A DNA stretch of 64,000 bases from Anas platyrhynchos (GCF_047663525.1 NC_092613.1:326001-390000); one strand, 5' to 3'; counted from the stretch's first letter, positions 1 to 10,905 are shown. The notes: generated by a model not told the origin, from the sequence alone. Numbers and translations are program-made.

Positions 1-169
1 ACCTAAACCCAAAAACGCTCCAAACACTAATCCAAAAAAATAAGACACTCAAAGCACTAACACAAAATATTAAGATGCTCAAAACCCTAACGCAAAAAAT
101 TAAGATGCTCCAAACCCTAACCCAAAAAATTAGGACACTCAAAACCCTAACCCTGGAGAACCTAACCAG

Positions 170-175
170 AAAAAA

Positions 176-230
<55 letters not shown>

Positions 231-232
231 AA
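170..232. repeat. (AAAT)n microsatellite
   Basis: About 15 uninterrupted aaat units inside degenerate telomeric spacer. The equivalent place in unit 2 (about 2549-2575) has only a few units, so this array changed length after the unit duplicated. Confidence 0.9.
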
Positions 233-548
233 ATAAAATTTTAAAACCCTAACCCTAAATAATTGACCAAAAAGAAAACCCTAAGACCCTAACCCTAAAA
301 AACCTTTCAACACTACAACCCATAAACTCTAAAACCCTAACACAGTAACCCTGAAAAACTTAAAACCTTAACCCCCAAATCCCTAAAATACTAACCGTTA
401 AAAATCCAAACCTAAACAACTTAAAATCCTAAACATAAACCCTGAGAATACTTACCCTGAAACCCAACCCTAGTGCCCTACCCCTGAAACCTTAAAAGCG
501 TCAATCAATCTTTGGAAAATAACATAGGCTCAGGAGAGGATCTCACTA

Positions 549-712
549 CGCTTACCCTGACTCTGACCCTTACCCTGACCCTAACCCTAACCCTAACCCC
601 TAACCCTAACCCTAACCCTAACCCTACCCCTACCCCTACCCCTAACCCTAACCCTAACCCTAACCCTAACCCTAACCCTAACCCTAACCCCTAACCCTAC
701 CCCCCTAACACT
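549..712. repeat. Interstitial telomeric array, (CCCTAA)n
   Basis: The longest near-perfect run of CCCTAA/CCCCTAA hexamers in unit 1, with ACCCCT and CCCTGA variants. Being C-rich on plus it has the orientation expected of a left chromosome arm. The variant repeats suggest proximal, degenerate telomeric DNA and not the freshly added distal tract. Confidence 0.9.
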
Positions 713-796
713 ACCCCTAACCCCCTAATGATAACCCTAGCCCGAACCCTAACGAACCCTAACCCTAAACCAAAACCCTAACCCTAACCCTAACCC

Positions 797-1120
797 CCTG
801 GCAACCGCACCCCGCACACTTGGTTCCCCCCTCATTTTGGTTCCCCCCCCCCCCCCCCCTTGGGTTCCCCTCAAGCCCCATGGACCCCCCTCAGTGCTCC
901 CCGCAAATGCGTCCCCCCAGCAACCGCACCCCGCACACTTGGTTCCCCCCTCATTTTGGTTCCTTCCCCCGGTGCGCCCTGCAAATGCGTCCCCCCGGCA
1001 ACCGCACCCCGCACACTTGGTTCCCCCCTCATTTTGGTTCCCCCCCCCGGTGCGCCCCGCAAATGCGTCCCCCCGGCAACCGCACCCCGCACACTTGGTT
1101 TTCCCCTCATTTTGGTTCCC
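797..1120. repeat. 78-bp GC-rich minisatellite, unit 1
   Basis: Successive copies of a unit containing caaccgcaccccgcacac, then cttggtt, a C-run, tcattttggtt and gcaaatgcgt. The gcaaatgcgt landmark ends at 912, 990 and 1068, an exact 78-bp period. Long open frames here are by-products of a repeat whose period is a multiple of three. Confidence 0.85.
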
Positions 1121-1204
1121 CCCAACCCTTGGGGTCCCCCCAAGCCCCATGGACCACACCCCCCTTGGTGCCCCCCCACAATTTTGTACCCCCCGCCATC
1201 CTAC

Positions 1205-1437
1205 CCGTGCCCGCAGCAGCCGCTCGCGTTCCGCCAGTGCCTCCCGCACCCGACGCTGCATCTCGGCCAGGTGGAGGCAGGCGCTGGGGGGGGGGGAATA
1301 AATTGGGGGGGGCCAATTTGGGGGGTTCTGGGGGCATTTGTGGGGCTGGGGGCGCATTTAGGGGGCGGAGGGGAATGGTTCTCATCTGTAGGACTCGGCG
1401 TCGAGCCTCCCCGGGGGCAGCTGCAGGGCCAGGATGC
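1205..1437 (-). pseudogene. Two-exon fragment of unidentified coiled-coil gene, copy 1 (donor lost)
   Basis: On the minus strand, exon 1437-1386 follows a C-rich tract ending in AG and encodes ILALQLPPGRLDAESY. Exon 1283-1205 follows another polypyrimidine-AG and encodes a charged helical stretch including LHLAEMQRRV and ERERLL, ending at a GTAGGA donor. The phases match (two bases left over, one base completing a serine). The donor of the first exon reads ATGAGA where copy 2 has GTGAGA, so this copy probably cannot splice normally. The parent gene is not recognised; the second exon looks like coiled coil. Confidence 0.5.
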
Positions 1438-1823
1438 CTGGGGGGGTGCGGGGGGGGGCATGTCAGCACCCCCCAGACCGAAACCCCAAAACCGCTGCCG
1501 TTGACCCCAAAATCGCCGCTGTTGACCCCAAGGTGGCCGCTGGTGACGCCGGTAGGGCCACCGGGCGCCCCGCGGGCCACTGGGAGCGGAAGACGGGCAT
1601 GAAGCTGCCGGTGGACGGCGGCCACGCTAAAATGCTAGGTCAGCCGCGGGTTGGGGCTTTGGGGGGGGCACCCCATAGGGTCACAACCCCCCCAAAACCC
1701 CCCCGGCCCCATAGAGACCCCCCCCAGCCCCACAGATCCCACCCCAAACCCTGCAGGTGCTCCCCCAAACCCTACAGGCACCTTCTCCAGATGTTCCCCA
1801 CAACCTCCCAGCCCCACAAGTAC

Positions 1824-1961
1824 AATGTGTCCGGGCGGCGCCGCGCTAAAATGTGTCTGGGCGGCGCCGCGCTTAAATGTGCCCAGGCGGCGCCGTGCTT
1901 AAATGTGTCCGGGCGGCGCCGCGCTAAAATGTGTCTGGGCGGCGGCGCGCTAAAATGTGCC
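1824..1961. repeat. 26-bp GC-rich minisatellite
   Basis: About five tandem copies of a 26-bp unit containing gggcggcgccgcgct followed by aaaatgtg, at 1824, 1850, 1876, 1902 and 1928. The array runs straight into CCCTAA repeats at its right end. It is absent from unit 2. Confidence 0.85.
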
Positions 1962-2380
1962 CTAACCCTAACCCTAACCCTAACCCTGCATTTCCAGGCA
2001 TGCTCTGGGCACCCAACATGGCCTCCCGGAAGCCTGGTGCCGGAAAACTATATTTACCAGCATTCCTTGGACAGCCGGAACAGCCAATCACGGGCCGAGT
2101 TTTCAAGAATTACATTTACCAGCACGCACTGTAACCCTAGCCCTTACCGCCTTTACAAAAAAGCCTCAAGCCCTAACCCTAAAAATCCTCGAAACCCCTA
2201 CAGACATAACCCAAAATATTTACCACACTAAACACCTGAAGACCTATGCCTAAAACTCCTCACCCAATAAATTAAGACGTTCAAATCCCAAGCCCACAAA
2301 ATTAAGACGTTCAAATCCCAAGCCCAAAAAATAGGACTCTCAAAACCTAAACCCAAAAACTAAAACCTAAAAACCCAAAA
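1962..2380. repeat. Telomere-variant spacer with a short duplicated motif
   Basis: CCCTAA units are followed by about 130 bp in which the motif atttaccagca occurs twice (about 2051 and 2113), then irregular telomere-like spacer leading to the unit 2 start. No gene is visible. Confidence 0.5.
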
Positions 2381-2914
2381 ACCTAAACCCAAAAACGCTC
2401 CAAACACTAATCCAAAAAAATAAGACGCTCAAAGCACTAACACAAAATATTAAGATGCTCAAAACCCTAACGCAAAAAATTAAGATGCTCCAAACCTTAA
2501 CCCAAAAAATTAGGACACTCCAAACCCTAACCCTGGAGAACCTAACCTGAAAAAAAAATAAAATAAATAAATAAATGAAAATAAAATTTTAAAACCCTAA
2601 CCCTAAATAATTGACCAAAAAGAAAACCCTAAGACCCTAACCCTAAAAAACCTTTCAACACTACAACCCATAAACTCTAAAACCCTAACACAGTAACCCT
2701 GAAAAACTTAAAACCTTAACCCCCAAATCCCTAAAATACTAACCGTTAAAAATCCAAACCTAAACAACTTAAAATCCTAAACATAAACCCTGAGAATACT
2801 TACCCTGAAACCCAACCCTAGTGCCCTACCCCTGAAACCTTAAAACCGTGAATCAATCTTTGGAAAATAACATAGGCTCAGGAGAGGATCTCACTACGCT
2901 TACCCAGACTCTGA

Positions 2915-3495
2915 CTCTGACCCTGACCCTAACCCTAACCCTACCCCTAACACTAAGCCTAACCCTCTAACCCTAACCCTAACACTAACCCAAAACCTAA
3001 CCCTAATCCTAACCCTACCCCTAACCCTAACCCTAACCTTAAACCTAACCCTAACCCCGAACCCGAACCCTAACCCCCTAACCATAACCCTAGCCCTAAC
3101 CCTAACAAACCCTACCCCTAACCCAAAACCCTAACCCTAAACCGAACCCTAACCCGAACCCTAACCCTAACCCTAACCCGCCTAACCCTAACCCTAAACC
3201 TAACCCTAACCCCGAACCCGAACCCTAACCCCCTAACCATAACCCTAAGCCCTAACCCTAACCCTAATGAACCCTAAGACTAACCCTATCCCTAACCCTA
3301 ACGCTAACCTTAACCCTAACCCTAAACCTAACGCCCTGACCATAACCCTAACCCTAACCCAAACCCTAACCCCAAACCCTAACACTACCCCTAACCCTAA
3401 CCCCTAACCCCTAATCCTACCCCCCTAACACTACCCCTAACCCCCTAACGATAACCCTAGCCCTAACCCTAACGAACCCTAACCCTAAACCAAAA
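2915..3495. repeat. Degenerate interstitial telomeric array, unit 2
   Basis: Nearly 600 bp of CCCTAA with frequent variants (ccctaccc, cccgaacc, ccctaagc, aaccataa). It is much longer than the matching array in unit 1, which accounts for most of the length difference between units before the minisatellite. Confidence 0.85.
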
Positions 3496-3496
3496 C

Positions 3497-3830
3497 CCCA
3501 CTTGGTTCCCCCCTCATTTTGGTTCCGCCCCCCCCCTTGTTTTCCCCCCAAGCCCAATGGACCCCCCCCCGGTGCGCCCCGCAAATGCGTCCCCCGGGCA
3601 ACCGCACCCCGCACTCTTGGTTAACCCCTCATTTTGGTTCCCCCCCTGTGCGCCTTGCAAATGCGTCCTCCCGGCAACCGCACCCCGCACACTTGGTTCC
3701 CCCTTCATTTTGGTTCCCCCCACCCTGGTGCGCCCCGCAAATGGGTCCCCCCGGCAACCGCACCCCGCACACTTGGTTCCCCCATCATTTTGGTTCCCCC
3801 CCACCCTTGGGTTCCCCCCAAGCCCCATGG
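3497..3830. repeat. 78-bp-type GC-rich minisatellite, unit 2
   Basis: The same repeat as at 797-1120 (caaccgcaccccgcac, tcattttggtt, gcaaatgcgt), with more substitutions and slightly different spacer lengths. It leads directly into the same exon pair on the minus strand. Confidence 0.8.
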
Positions 3831-3882
3831 ACCCCCCCCCCCTTGGTGCCCCCCCCCCATTTTTTCCCCCCCGCCGTCCTAC

Positions 3883-4118
3883 CCGTGCCCGCAGCAGCCG
3901 ATCGCGCTCCACCAGCAGCACCTCCTGCACCCGACGCTGCATCTCGGCCAGGTGGAGGCAGGTGCTGGGGGGGGGGAATAAATTGGGGGGGGTCAATTTG
4001 GGGGGGGTCTGGGGGCATTTGGGGGGCTGGGGGCGCATTTAGGGGGCAGAGGGGACTGGTTCTCACCTGTAGGACTCGGCCTCGAGCCTCCCCGGAGGCA
4101 GCTGCAGGGCCAGGATGC
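3883..4118 (-). CDS. Two-exon fragment of unidentified coiled-coil gene, copy 2 (splice sites intact)
   Basis: Minus-strand exon 4118-4067 (52 nt) encodes ILALQLPPGRLEAESY between a C-rich AG acceptor and a GTGAGA donor. Exon 3964-3883 (82 nt) follows a polypyrimidine-AG, encodes a helical stretch starting LHLAEMQRRV and containing VERDRLLRAR, and ends at GTAGGA. Phases join cleanly and add one codon relative to copy 1. Sequence upstream on the minus strand (4306-4200) may hold another exon, but its frame is unclear. I do not recognise the protein. The retained splice signals argue for a recently functional gene fragment carried within a subtelomeric repeat. Confidence 0.5.
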
Positions 4119-4435
4119 CTGGGGGGGTGCGGGGGGGGGCATGTCAGCACCCCCCAGACCGAAACCCCAAAACCGCTGCCGTTGACCCCAAAACCGCCGC
4201 TGTTGACCCCAAGGTGGCCGCTGGTGACGCCGGTAGGGCCACCGGGCGCCCCGCGGGCCACTGGGAGCGGAAGACGGGCATGAAGCTGCCGGTGGACGGC
4301 GGCCACGCTAAAATGCTAGGTCAGCCGCGGGTTGGGGCTCTGGGGGGGGCACCCCATAGGGTCACAACCCCCCCAAAACCCCCCCGGCCCCATAGAGACC
4401 CCCCCCAGCCGCGCTAAGGCGGGGAATCCCGCCCC

Positions 4436-4642
4436 GCTAATGCGTCCCCCCGCCCCGCTAATGCGTCCCCCCGGCAAGCGAACGCCGCACACTTGGTTCC
4501 CCCCTCATTTTGGTTCCACCCCCGGTGCGCCCCGCAAATGGTTCCCCCCCGGTAACCGCACCCCGCACACTTGGTTCCCCCCTAACCCTAACCCCCCCTA
4601 ACCCCCTAACCCTAACCCTAACCCTAACCCTAACCCTAACCA
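4436..4642. repeat. Rearranged minisatellite block and innermost CCCTAA array
   Basis: Partial 78-bp units (gcaaatgg, ccccgcacac, tcattttggtt) are followed from 4583 by CCCTAA repeats that stop at about 4642. Beyond this the sequence is ordinary, AT-richer and non-repetitive, so 4642-4646 marks the inner edge of the telomere-like domain. Confidence 0.8.
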
Positions 4643-4645
4643 ACC

Positions 4646-5221
4646 AATGAATGACAGAAACCGGTATCTTTACAGATTGTTTAAAGCTTTAGAAACACAT
4701 CCCACTGGTGACTACTGCCAATCACCCAATCACAGGATACTGGCATGGGATCAGATCCAATTTTTTCAAATACCACAGTACCCCCATGACATTTTGGGTG
4801 AATTACAAATAATACATTTGTATTTGTACTTTGGGGTGAAATACAATAATTCCACTTAAACATTTTTAACTTATGATAGAAAGTAAGTTTAAGTAACTTG
4901 TCTAGAGGTGACCAAACATAAAGTAGTGATAGAATAAACACGTAAACCTGTTTCAGTTCCTTGCTCTGACCATTATAATGCCTCTTGAAAGAAGTAAAAG
5001 CTGCTCAGTAAAGAAAACAAAGCGAGCTCCCTACAGTACAGACAGCTCCCCACTTGCCCTAAGATTCTCCATGTAGTTATGTACAAACTACTATGTGTTG
5101 ATCACAGAAGACAGCTTTGTGATCTTGGTTCTGTTCAAGGAGATGCATTGCTGCCCTTACCAATGTAGAGAGACATTACTTTGAGATAAAGTACATGCAT
5201 TCCAGATTTCCTGACACTTAC
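4646..5221. other. Unique spacer, no gene seen
   Basis: Non-repetitive sequence between the last telomeric array and the most 3' preserved ATG4A exon. The missing C-terminal ATG4A exon or exons would be expected here on the minus strand, but no matching reading frame was found. Confidence 0.5.
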
Positions 5222-5367
5222 TAAAGCTACTGAAGGGTCCAAATTCATGATCTTCATTCTATGTGGGGCTTCCTGGCAGTGGAAACTCTCATCGTCAACC
5301 GTGCCATTTTCTTCTGAATCTACAAAGCTTTGAGTGGTGTGAGGGTCCAGATAGATCAGCTCATTGC
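5222..5367 (-). pseudogene. ATG4A: ATG4A exon with catalytic Asp-Pro-His
   Basis: Encodes NELIYLDPHTTQSFVDSEEN and continues to MNLDPSVAL, flanked by a CAG acceptor and a GTAAGT donor. It is the last recognisable exon before the telomeric domain. The donor implies a following exon that is not present in the remaining 570 bp. Confidence 0.88.
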
Positions 5368-7164
5368 CTGGATGGGTAAAAGCCGTATGTTAAAAATAAG
5401 CAAGTGACATTAATAAGCACTTGGTCCAGAACTGTAAAATAGAAATTAGATTGCCATCGCAGACAGTATAATCTAGACTTTCCAGCTAGGGATTCTTTAA
5501 GAGAATCGGAAGGTTTAGCCACAACGTTTCCCACAGGGTATTTAGTATAACTTCCTATTGGTGACCTATTACTGTAATTTTTTGGTTGGTTATGTTCTAT
5601 CTTTGTCACATACTTTTATTTTTCCATGTGAGATCCAGTACTTTTTTTTTTTTTTTTTTTAAATCTCAAGTGTTGTAAACACTAACATTTGACAGATTAA
5701 AAGGTACAGGATGTTCACAGATGCAATCTGTAATCCCATTAGGCATTCATTCAGAAATTGGAACAAAAAAGCCTAACTAAAACAGGTTAGGTTTTACAAA
5801 AGGACAAAATAGGGTTGCAAAATTTTGGCCCAAAGTGGGGTGAAATCTGAAGGAATGCATTTTAAATTAATTAGAGCAATACTTAATAACAGAAGGTATG
5901 CAAAAGGTGAAAAAGATACTGCCATCAGAAACAGTTTTGAAATACAAGAAAATAAAAGTGACATTTGACCAATACACTTGTCAAATGCTATCAGCTATTC
6001 TTAGTATGCTGCTCTTGTTGATGTCATCACTTATTTTTACACCTAGCTTTGCTGTTAACTTTCTGCTCCTGTTAAGGATCATCTCATACTGTTTCTAAAC
6101 TCTTTTAGATATGCTTCTTCATTTATTTTATTCTATTCTCATCTTTCTTTACTTCTAGAGGTTCACGCTTAGACTCCTTACTATTTCCCCTTCAAAAAAT
6201 GTTCTCTTTTGATCATCTGCACATTTGGAATAAGTTTCTTTTTTCCTTACCTAAAAATCCTATGAAATAATAGGCATTATTTGGTTTCCCTCCTAATGCT
6301 CCCAAAGACTGTGGCATCTTAAAGCATTCCTAGGAGTTCAAAAGGAGTAAAGGAAATTGTCATTCATTTCTTTACTGACATCACAGATACCCAAACTTAT
6401 TTGACAGTAACGAGCAATGAATTGAAAGAAAACCTTACTTTAAATGCATCAATATATACGGGATTTATGTGATTTATCCCTAGTCGTAGAGGTATAATAA
6501 GCAAGAGGGCTTTCCAGCCTGTGCAGAGTCCTCCTGCCTTCTTGCTTCGGCCAAGAGCACTTCTGTGCAAATGTGCACTGCTGTGGGACGCGCTGCTGCT
6601 CTGAGGAGGGGACCAGCACATTTTTTCTGCGGGAATAAAACTGGAAATCAGTCAACGCACAGAGGAACACAAAGCAGATCTTCCTCTCAGTAGTGAATTA
6701 AGCTAGTTTGCCTGGGATCTTTATAGGGCACCCAAGACAAAACGAGCCGGGCATGGCAATTACAGCTATTTAGTAGAAGTAATTCTAGCAGACAGTATGT
6801 GCTGGCACGTCCAAGTGAGACGTTAGATCAATGATTGGGGGATGACAATTTAAGACTGCAGTGGCATGTACTATTAATGTTATTAATAGTGTCAAGCTTT
6901 GCCTATAAAACGCCAGAGAAATGAAATGGCAGAAATGAGGACAGTAGAAATTCTTCAAGGAGCTCTTCACATCCAGTGATGTGAGCACGAAGTTGGCATC
7001 AGGGATCAAAAAAACACAACTGAGTTTGTATGTCCTTCTTCCCTCTTCTTACCCTTGCAAGACAAAGCCATGGCCCCCCAAGTATTTGTTCATGTTTAGA
7101 TACATGCTGGCAAATGGAGTCAAATCAGAAACTGTTACCAGAAAACTGATGAGGTGTCACTTCC

Positions 7165-7244
7165 TGATGTCTTCAATGACCACCGTATTGCCCATAGATA
7201 CATAAACTGCTAATGAATTCCATTCATCAAATAAAGCAAGCTTC
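7165..7244 (-). pseudogene. ATG4A: ATG4A exon with damaged splice donor
   Basis: Eighty bases encoding KLALFDEWNSLAVYVSM and NTVVIEDI. The expected GTAAGT donor reads GGAAGT at 7164-7159. The phase to the next exon (starting KKMC) would be correct if the site were used. Confidence 0.85.
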
Positions 7245-9204
7245 CTAGAAAACATTAAGGTACTAATTAATATAAACTAGTTGGATCAAAAGGGTAGCTT
7301 TACACTCAGAACCCTTTATTTATTTTTTTTTCTTAAGAAAAAACATCCTTTCTGCATTTTTTAAAGTCTCCATGTAAGAAAAAGAAAACTTTAAACATTA
7401 AATGTTTAATATCTTTAGAAAAATAGGTACTGAGTGGTACCAGGAAAAACATATGCGCTGCACCATGTGCAAACTGTTTTGTCTTACTGCTAAGTGCAGT
7501 GACAGTAACAGTCCAACTACATCAAGTTTATTACTTTTTATTGCACTCGACAGTCTCTGCAATGGGTTCTTGCCCAATTGTGTCTTTTCTCATCTGGAAA
7601 AGAAAAAAAATCCTATGCCAGTTTTGCAGATTACTTTTTGCTTAAGAAATTCCACTGAATTCAGTGGAATTACTTCTGCCTGAGCCTGCGTGCACAGCAG
7701 AAATGGGGCGTTAAAAGCTAAATCAGCTAAGGGTTTGGGGCACCAAAACTTCAGTGGGAGACAGCAGCACACAGTTTTATGTCCACTTCTGCAAAATCCA
7801 AACCTTTGGGGAAGGGAGCTACACTCTTAAGCTGCACTGGCAGAATTAGCTGTTTCAAATAAGCCAGAAAGAAATGGGGGTGAGCGTTTCACCATGAAAA
7901 ACTTGGCCATGAAAGATCTGGAGTCCAGGGCATGCTTCAGCTCCCCTCCCTCTTCAGATCATGTGCCTGTTCCAGGGTGTCAAAGACTTGCTGCTGAGCT
8001 CGCAGGACCTGTAGCCTAGCCCCTGCCTGAGGTAAGACACCTCCACGTACCCCTGGAGAACTGAGCAGCCTCAGTTCCTTTCAGTGTGGCTCCCAGACTA
8101 TGAGGAGCTGCCCATCTTTATCCAGTAGCCTTGCTGGCAGAACTGCTGCTCAGAAAGGGAGGGATTGCAGCTCAGTTCCCTCCTCAGCCGAGATGGCTTC
8201 TCTCTGATGTTTCACACCACCACTCCGACCTACACGGTGGCACTCTCGACCTGCCAGAGCTGTGCCACTGTGCAGAAAGGAATATACATCTGTGGTGTGA
8301 CTGGTGAGGGCATGCAGACGGCATAGCAGGAGACTTTCCTGCAGTTTCTTCTCCTCAGGCTCTTCCTTTATTAAAATTTAGAGGTCACCCATTCCCAACT
8401 CAGTACCTGCACACCGAGCTGTGGCATGACATTCCATGCTGCACTTGTAAATAGATGGCAAGTACATTCCTGACTGTGGGACAGGGGGAGATGCAGCCTT
8501 CAAAACTCTGCCTGGGCCTTCTCTTGGCTGCCCCAGGGGAGTACGTTCTGAATGAGACTGGTATGATCTCACTTACTTTAGTACTTGAGCAACTGTATTT
8601 GGTCCAAACCATTCTCCAATTGACTTCCCCTCTCCAACACCCACCTGTGCTGTTTTCATAGTGAAAAAAAGACACACGTACACAAAATCAAAGAAAAATG
8701 AGACCATAAAGAATGTGGGAACAATATACAGTAAATATCGTGACTGTCAAACATTCTAGAGTAACTGCAATCTGTATTTACCAATAACAATTATTTTCTC
8801 AATCTATGCTCTTTTCAAAACTTAGGGAGTGCCAGTTTCTTTAATAAACAAAAGGCTTCTAAACTACAATGAGAATTACAAGTTAACAAATGTTAGTGCC
8901 CTTTATTACAAATTACAGCAATAAGCTACAAGACTGTCTATTCTAACATTACTGACTCTGGTACCCAAGGCTTACAGAGTTTATCAAGAGCTAGATTCTA
9001 GTACATGGCTTTATTTAGGTCTCAGGGAATGTTTCTGTACTACTAGTCTTTGCGCCAATCTGCATACCTTTTTATTTTTGTATAAGCATACACCTTGTCT
9101 TCACATCCACTTTTTAAAATTATGAATTAACATACTGCAAATTAGTGATTCAACACAGTAGAAATTTCAGTGGAAAAAACCTGAAAGTTTATGTTTGTTC
9201 TTAC

Positions 9205-9307
9205 CCATCTGGTGGATTGACTAACAGCAAGCCTTCCTGTTGAGAAAGCATCGTAGGATTCTGTGATATTCTTCTGGTTGTTTTTTGTGTTTTTCCCATT
9301 GCCAATC
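9205..9307 (-). pseudogene. ATG4A: ATG4A exon with premature TAG
   Basis: Encodes DWQWEKHKKQPEEYHRIL, then RCFLNRKACC, a stop (TAG, 9223-9221) and SIHQM. The stop sits where ATG4A has a tyrosine. Both splice sites look normal (cag acceptor, GTAAGA donor). Confidence 0.88.
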
Positions 9308-10099
9308 TGAAAGGAAAAATTGATATAGAATAAAAAATGGTGACGTTTTCATTACACTGATCAAATGTCTAGACAGCAGAAAGCTTTATAATGAGATGTT
9401 AAAAGACATTTCAATTCATCTCGAATATTTACATTTTGTGTAGAGCTCCTAGAATTCCAAGCTTGTTATTTATCATCAAGCTGCCCTTTATCATCATAGG
9501 CTAGATTGTAAAAACAGGGAAAATAAAACAAAACAAAAACATCAACTGCAAACATATTCTGATGGATCATGCTGCGTGTTGATAGCCATTCCAGTATCTA
9601 TGAGCTTCCAAGATTATTTAAAAGTACAGGCTGTGTTTAGACCTTGTTGGATTTCTAAGCACCCATTAAATAACAACATAAGATCCATACAGAAAGTCCA
9701 AACACTCCACTGGCAGCATCCTGGGATGTGACATGCATGCTTAAGAGCTTGCACCAGGGGGGTTTGGACCTCGTGCTGCTGACAAGCGAGTAGTGAAGAG
9801 AAGGGTAAGAGCACTGTCCCACGGTGGCAGGTTTTCCCTTGGCCTCAACTTGGGTGTTACACTAAAAGGTTTATAAAATAATGGCGACAGGATTCCCCAT
9901 TTGTTCTCCTTCTATGCCTATTCCTCTGCTTCAGGCTGGGATGATTTCATCCAGCTGAATATGAATTGATTCATTAGGAACTGTTACCAGGGCATCAAAG
10001 AAAGTCTCACTAATAAATTCAGGGTTTGTGCTTTTAATGGAGTACTTACGAAGAAGCGTCTGCAGACAATACCGAAGTTCCCTCAGGACCAGCACTCAC

Positions 10100-10198
10100 C
10101 TCTCCCTAAGTGTCTGCAGATCAGTGCTTGGGCCAGCATCATCTGCCCGCATCGCAGCATACATCCCCAGCCAGCGTCCGACGAAGGACCCGTGCCTC
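10100..10198 (-). pseudogene. ATG4A: ATG4A exon with catalytic cysteine
   Basis: Ninety-nine bases between a CAG acceptor and a GTGAGT donor. It encodes [16 protein letters not shown] and then [15 protein letters not shown], with the nucleophilic Cys in WGCM intact. Reading continues in phase from the upstream SPIG exon. Confidence 0.88.
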
Positions 10199-10842
10199 CT
10201 GTTAGGAAAGTTCAGCACAATCAGTGCAGGCTTTCAACTGGGTGCAGCACCACAGAGGACATTTCAGAGTGCTAGAAAACAGATGGGGCTGCTGAAGCCT
10301 CCATGAACTGTCCTACAGATAAAAGGCACAGAGCAAGACTTTGGTTCCATGCTGTTGGTCTAATTCTAATCTCTGCATTGCACAAGTAAACAAAATTCAT
10401 TTATTCCTTGTGGAGCTGACTTACTCTTTTCATTCTTCAAGCAGCATTCACAAACCATTTACTGCATGCTATACAACATGATCACCTGTTTACATACAGA
10501 CATAAATAAACACCGATTTTAATAATCTTCATGTTTGCATAAACAGTTAAAATGATGCTCAAAATGCGCTAATACTCTAGAAATGTTTTCCCAGCCTACG
10601 ATGCCATCACTTATCTTGCTATTTCATTTAGAACAATGCAGCAAATCTGCAGTATACTCACCAATAGGCGAAAACTTTCTTCTATACGTAAACCACACGT
10701 AAACCACAGTAAACCACACGTGAACACACCTTGGCTTATTGTCTGACTTTGGCTTATGGTGCGTCTGTTGCTGTGTCCAGCACAGTGCAGCCCCTAAATT
10801 GCTACCAAAACCTTGCCACAAACCTCAATCCCCCTCTTAAAA

Positions 10843-10905
10843 GAGACCCTCTTGTTTGTTGCCCTTCTTTCGACACTCTCTAACAGGTTTATGTCTTCAT
10901 ACATA
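10843..10905 (-). mobile_element. Short CR1 LINE fragment (ORF2 C-terminal region)
   Basis: The minus strand encodes NLLESVERRATNKR, which resembles the [13 protein letters not shown] motif of the CR1 copy at 34.2-34.4 kb. It is degenerate and short, with unclear limits. Confidence 0.45.

Larger units (their letters stand above)
1..2380. repeat. Subtelomeric repeat unit 1 (degenerate CCCTAA DNA, minisatellites, exon pair)
   Basis: Begins with irregular CCCTAA-like variants (ccctaac, cccaaaaa, accctaaa) mixed with TTAAGATGCTC-type spacers. It continues through a telomeric array, a GC-rich 78-bp minisatellite, two minus-strand exons and a 26-bp minisatellite, then returns to degenerate telomeric sequence. 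The opening bases recur almost unchanged from 2381, so this is the first of two tandem copies. The C-rich telomere strand is on plus, which places the chromosome end to the left. The window does not show whether position 1 is the physical end. Confidence 0.85.
2381..4420. repeat. Subtelomeric repeat unit 2
   Basis: Restarts the sequence seen at position 1 (acctaaaccc followed by aaaaacgctc) and follows unit 1 in the same order: degenerate telomeric spacer, telomeric array (longer here, about 2915-3500), 78-bp-type minisatellite, and the same exon pair on the minus strand. It departs from unit 1 near 4410, where the copy runs into a GC-rich rearranged segment and not the 26-bp minisatellite. 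Confidence 0.8.
5222..10720 (-). pseudogene. ATG4A: ATG4A autophagy cysteine protease, truncated pseudogene copy
   Basis: ATG4A is a cytosolic cysteine protease that matures and delipidates ATG8-family proteins. Eight exons are recognisable on the minus strand in correct order: 10720?-10662 (VWFTYRRKFSPIG), 10198-10100 (catalytic cysteine in DAGWGCM), 9307-9205, 8649-8577 (VGVGEGKSIGEWFGPNT), 7244-7165 (LALFDEWNSLAVYVSM), 6626-6439 (IPLRLGINHINPVY), 6329-6251 (GGKPNNAYYFIGFL), 5367-5222 (YLDPHTTQ, with the catalytic Asp and His). Exon phases agree throughout. It is broken: an in-frame TAG at 9223-9221 replaces the tyrosine of the CCYSIHQM-like motif, the donor after exon 7244-7165 reads GG where GT is expected, and the 5'-most exon has tandem VWFT insertions. 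N-terminal exons and the C-terminal LIR-bearing end are not found. It fits ATG4A better than ATG4B, notably in the TEENGTV-like stretch. Confidence 0.88.

Noticed and set aside
1-180. True chromosome terminus
   Set aside because: The first bases are degenerate telomere-like spacer and are repeated at 2381, so this is internal subtelomeric DNA. The window edge says nothing about the physical end.
820-1625. Long open frames on both strands in GC-rich subtelomeric DNA
   Set aside because: They arise from the 78-bp minisatellite (period divisible by three) and C-runs. Composition is extreme and no frame shows a domain apart from the short spliced exon pair.
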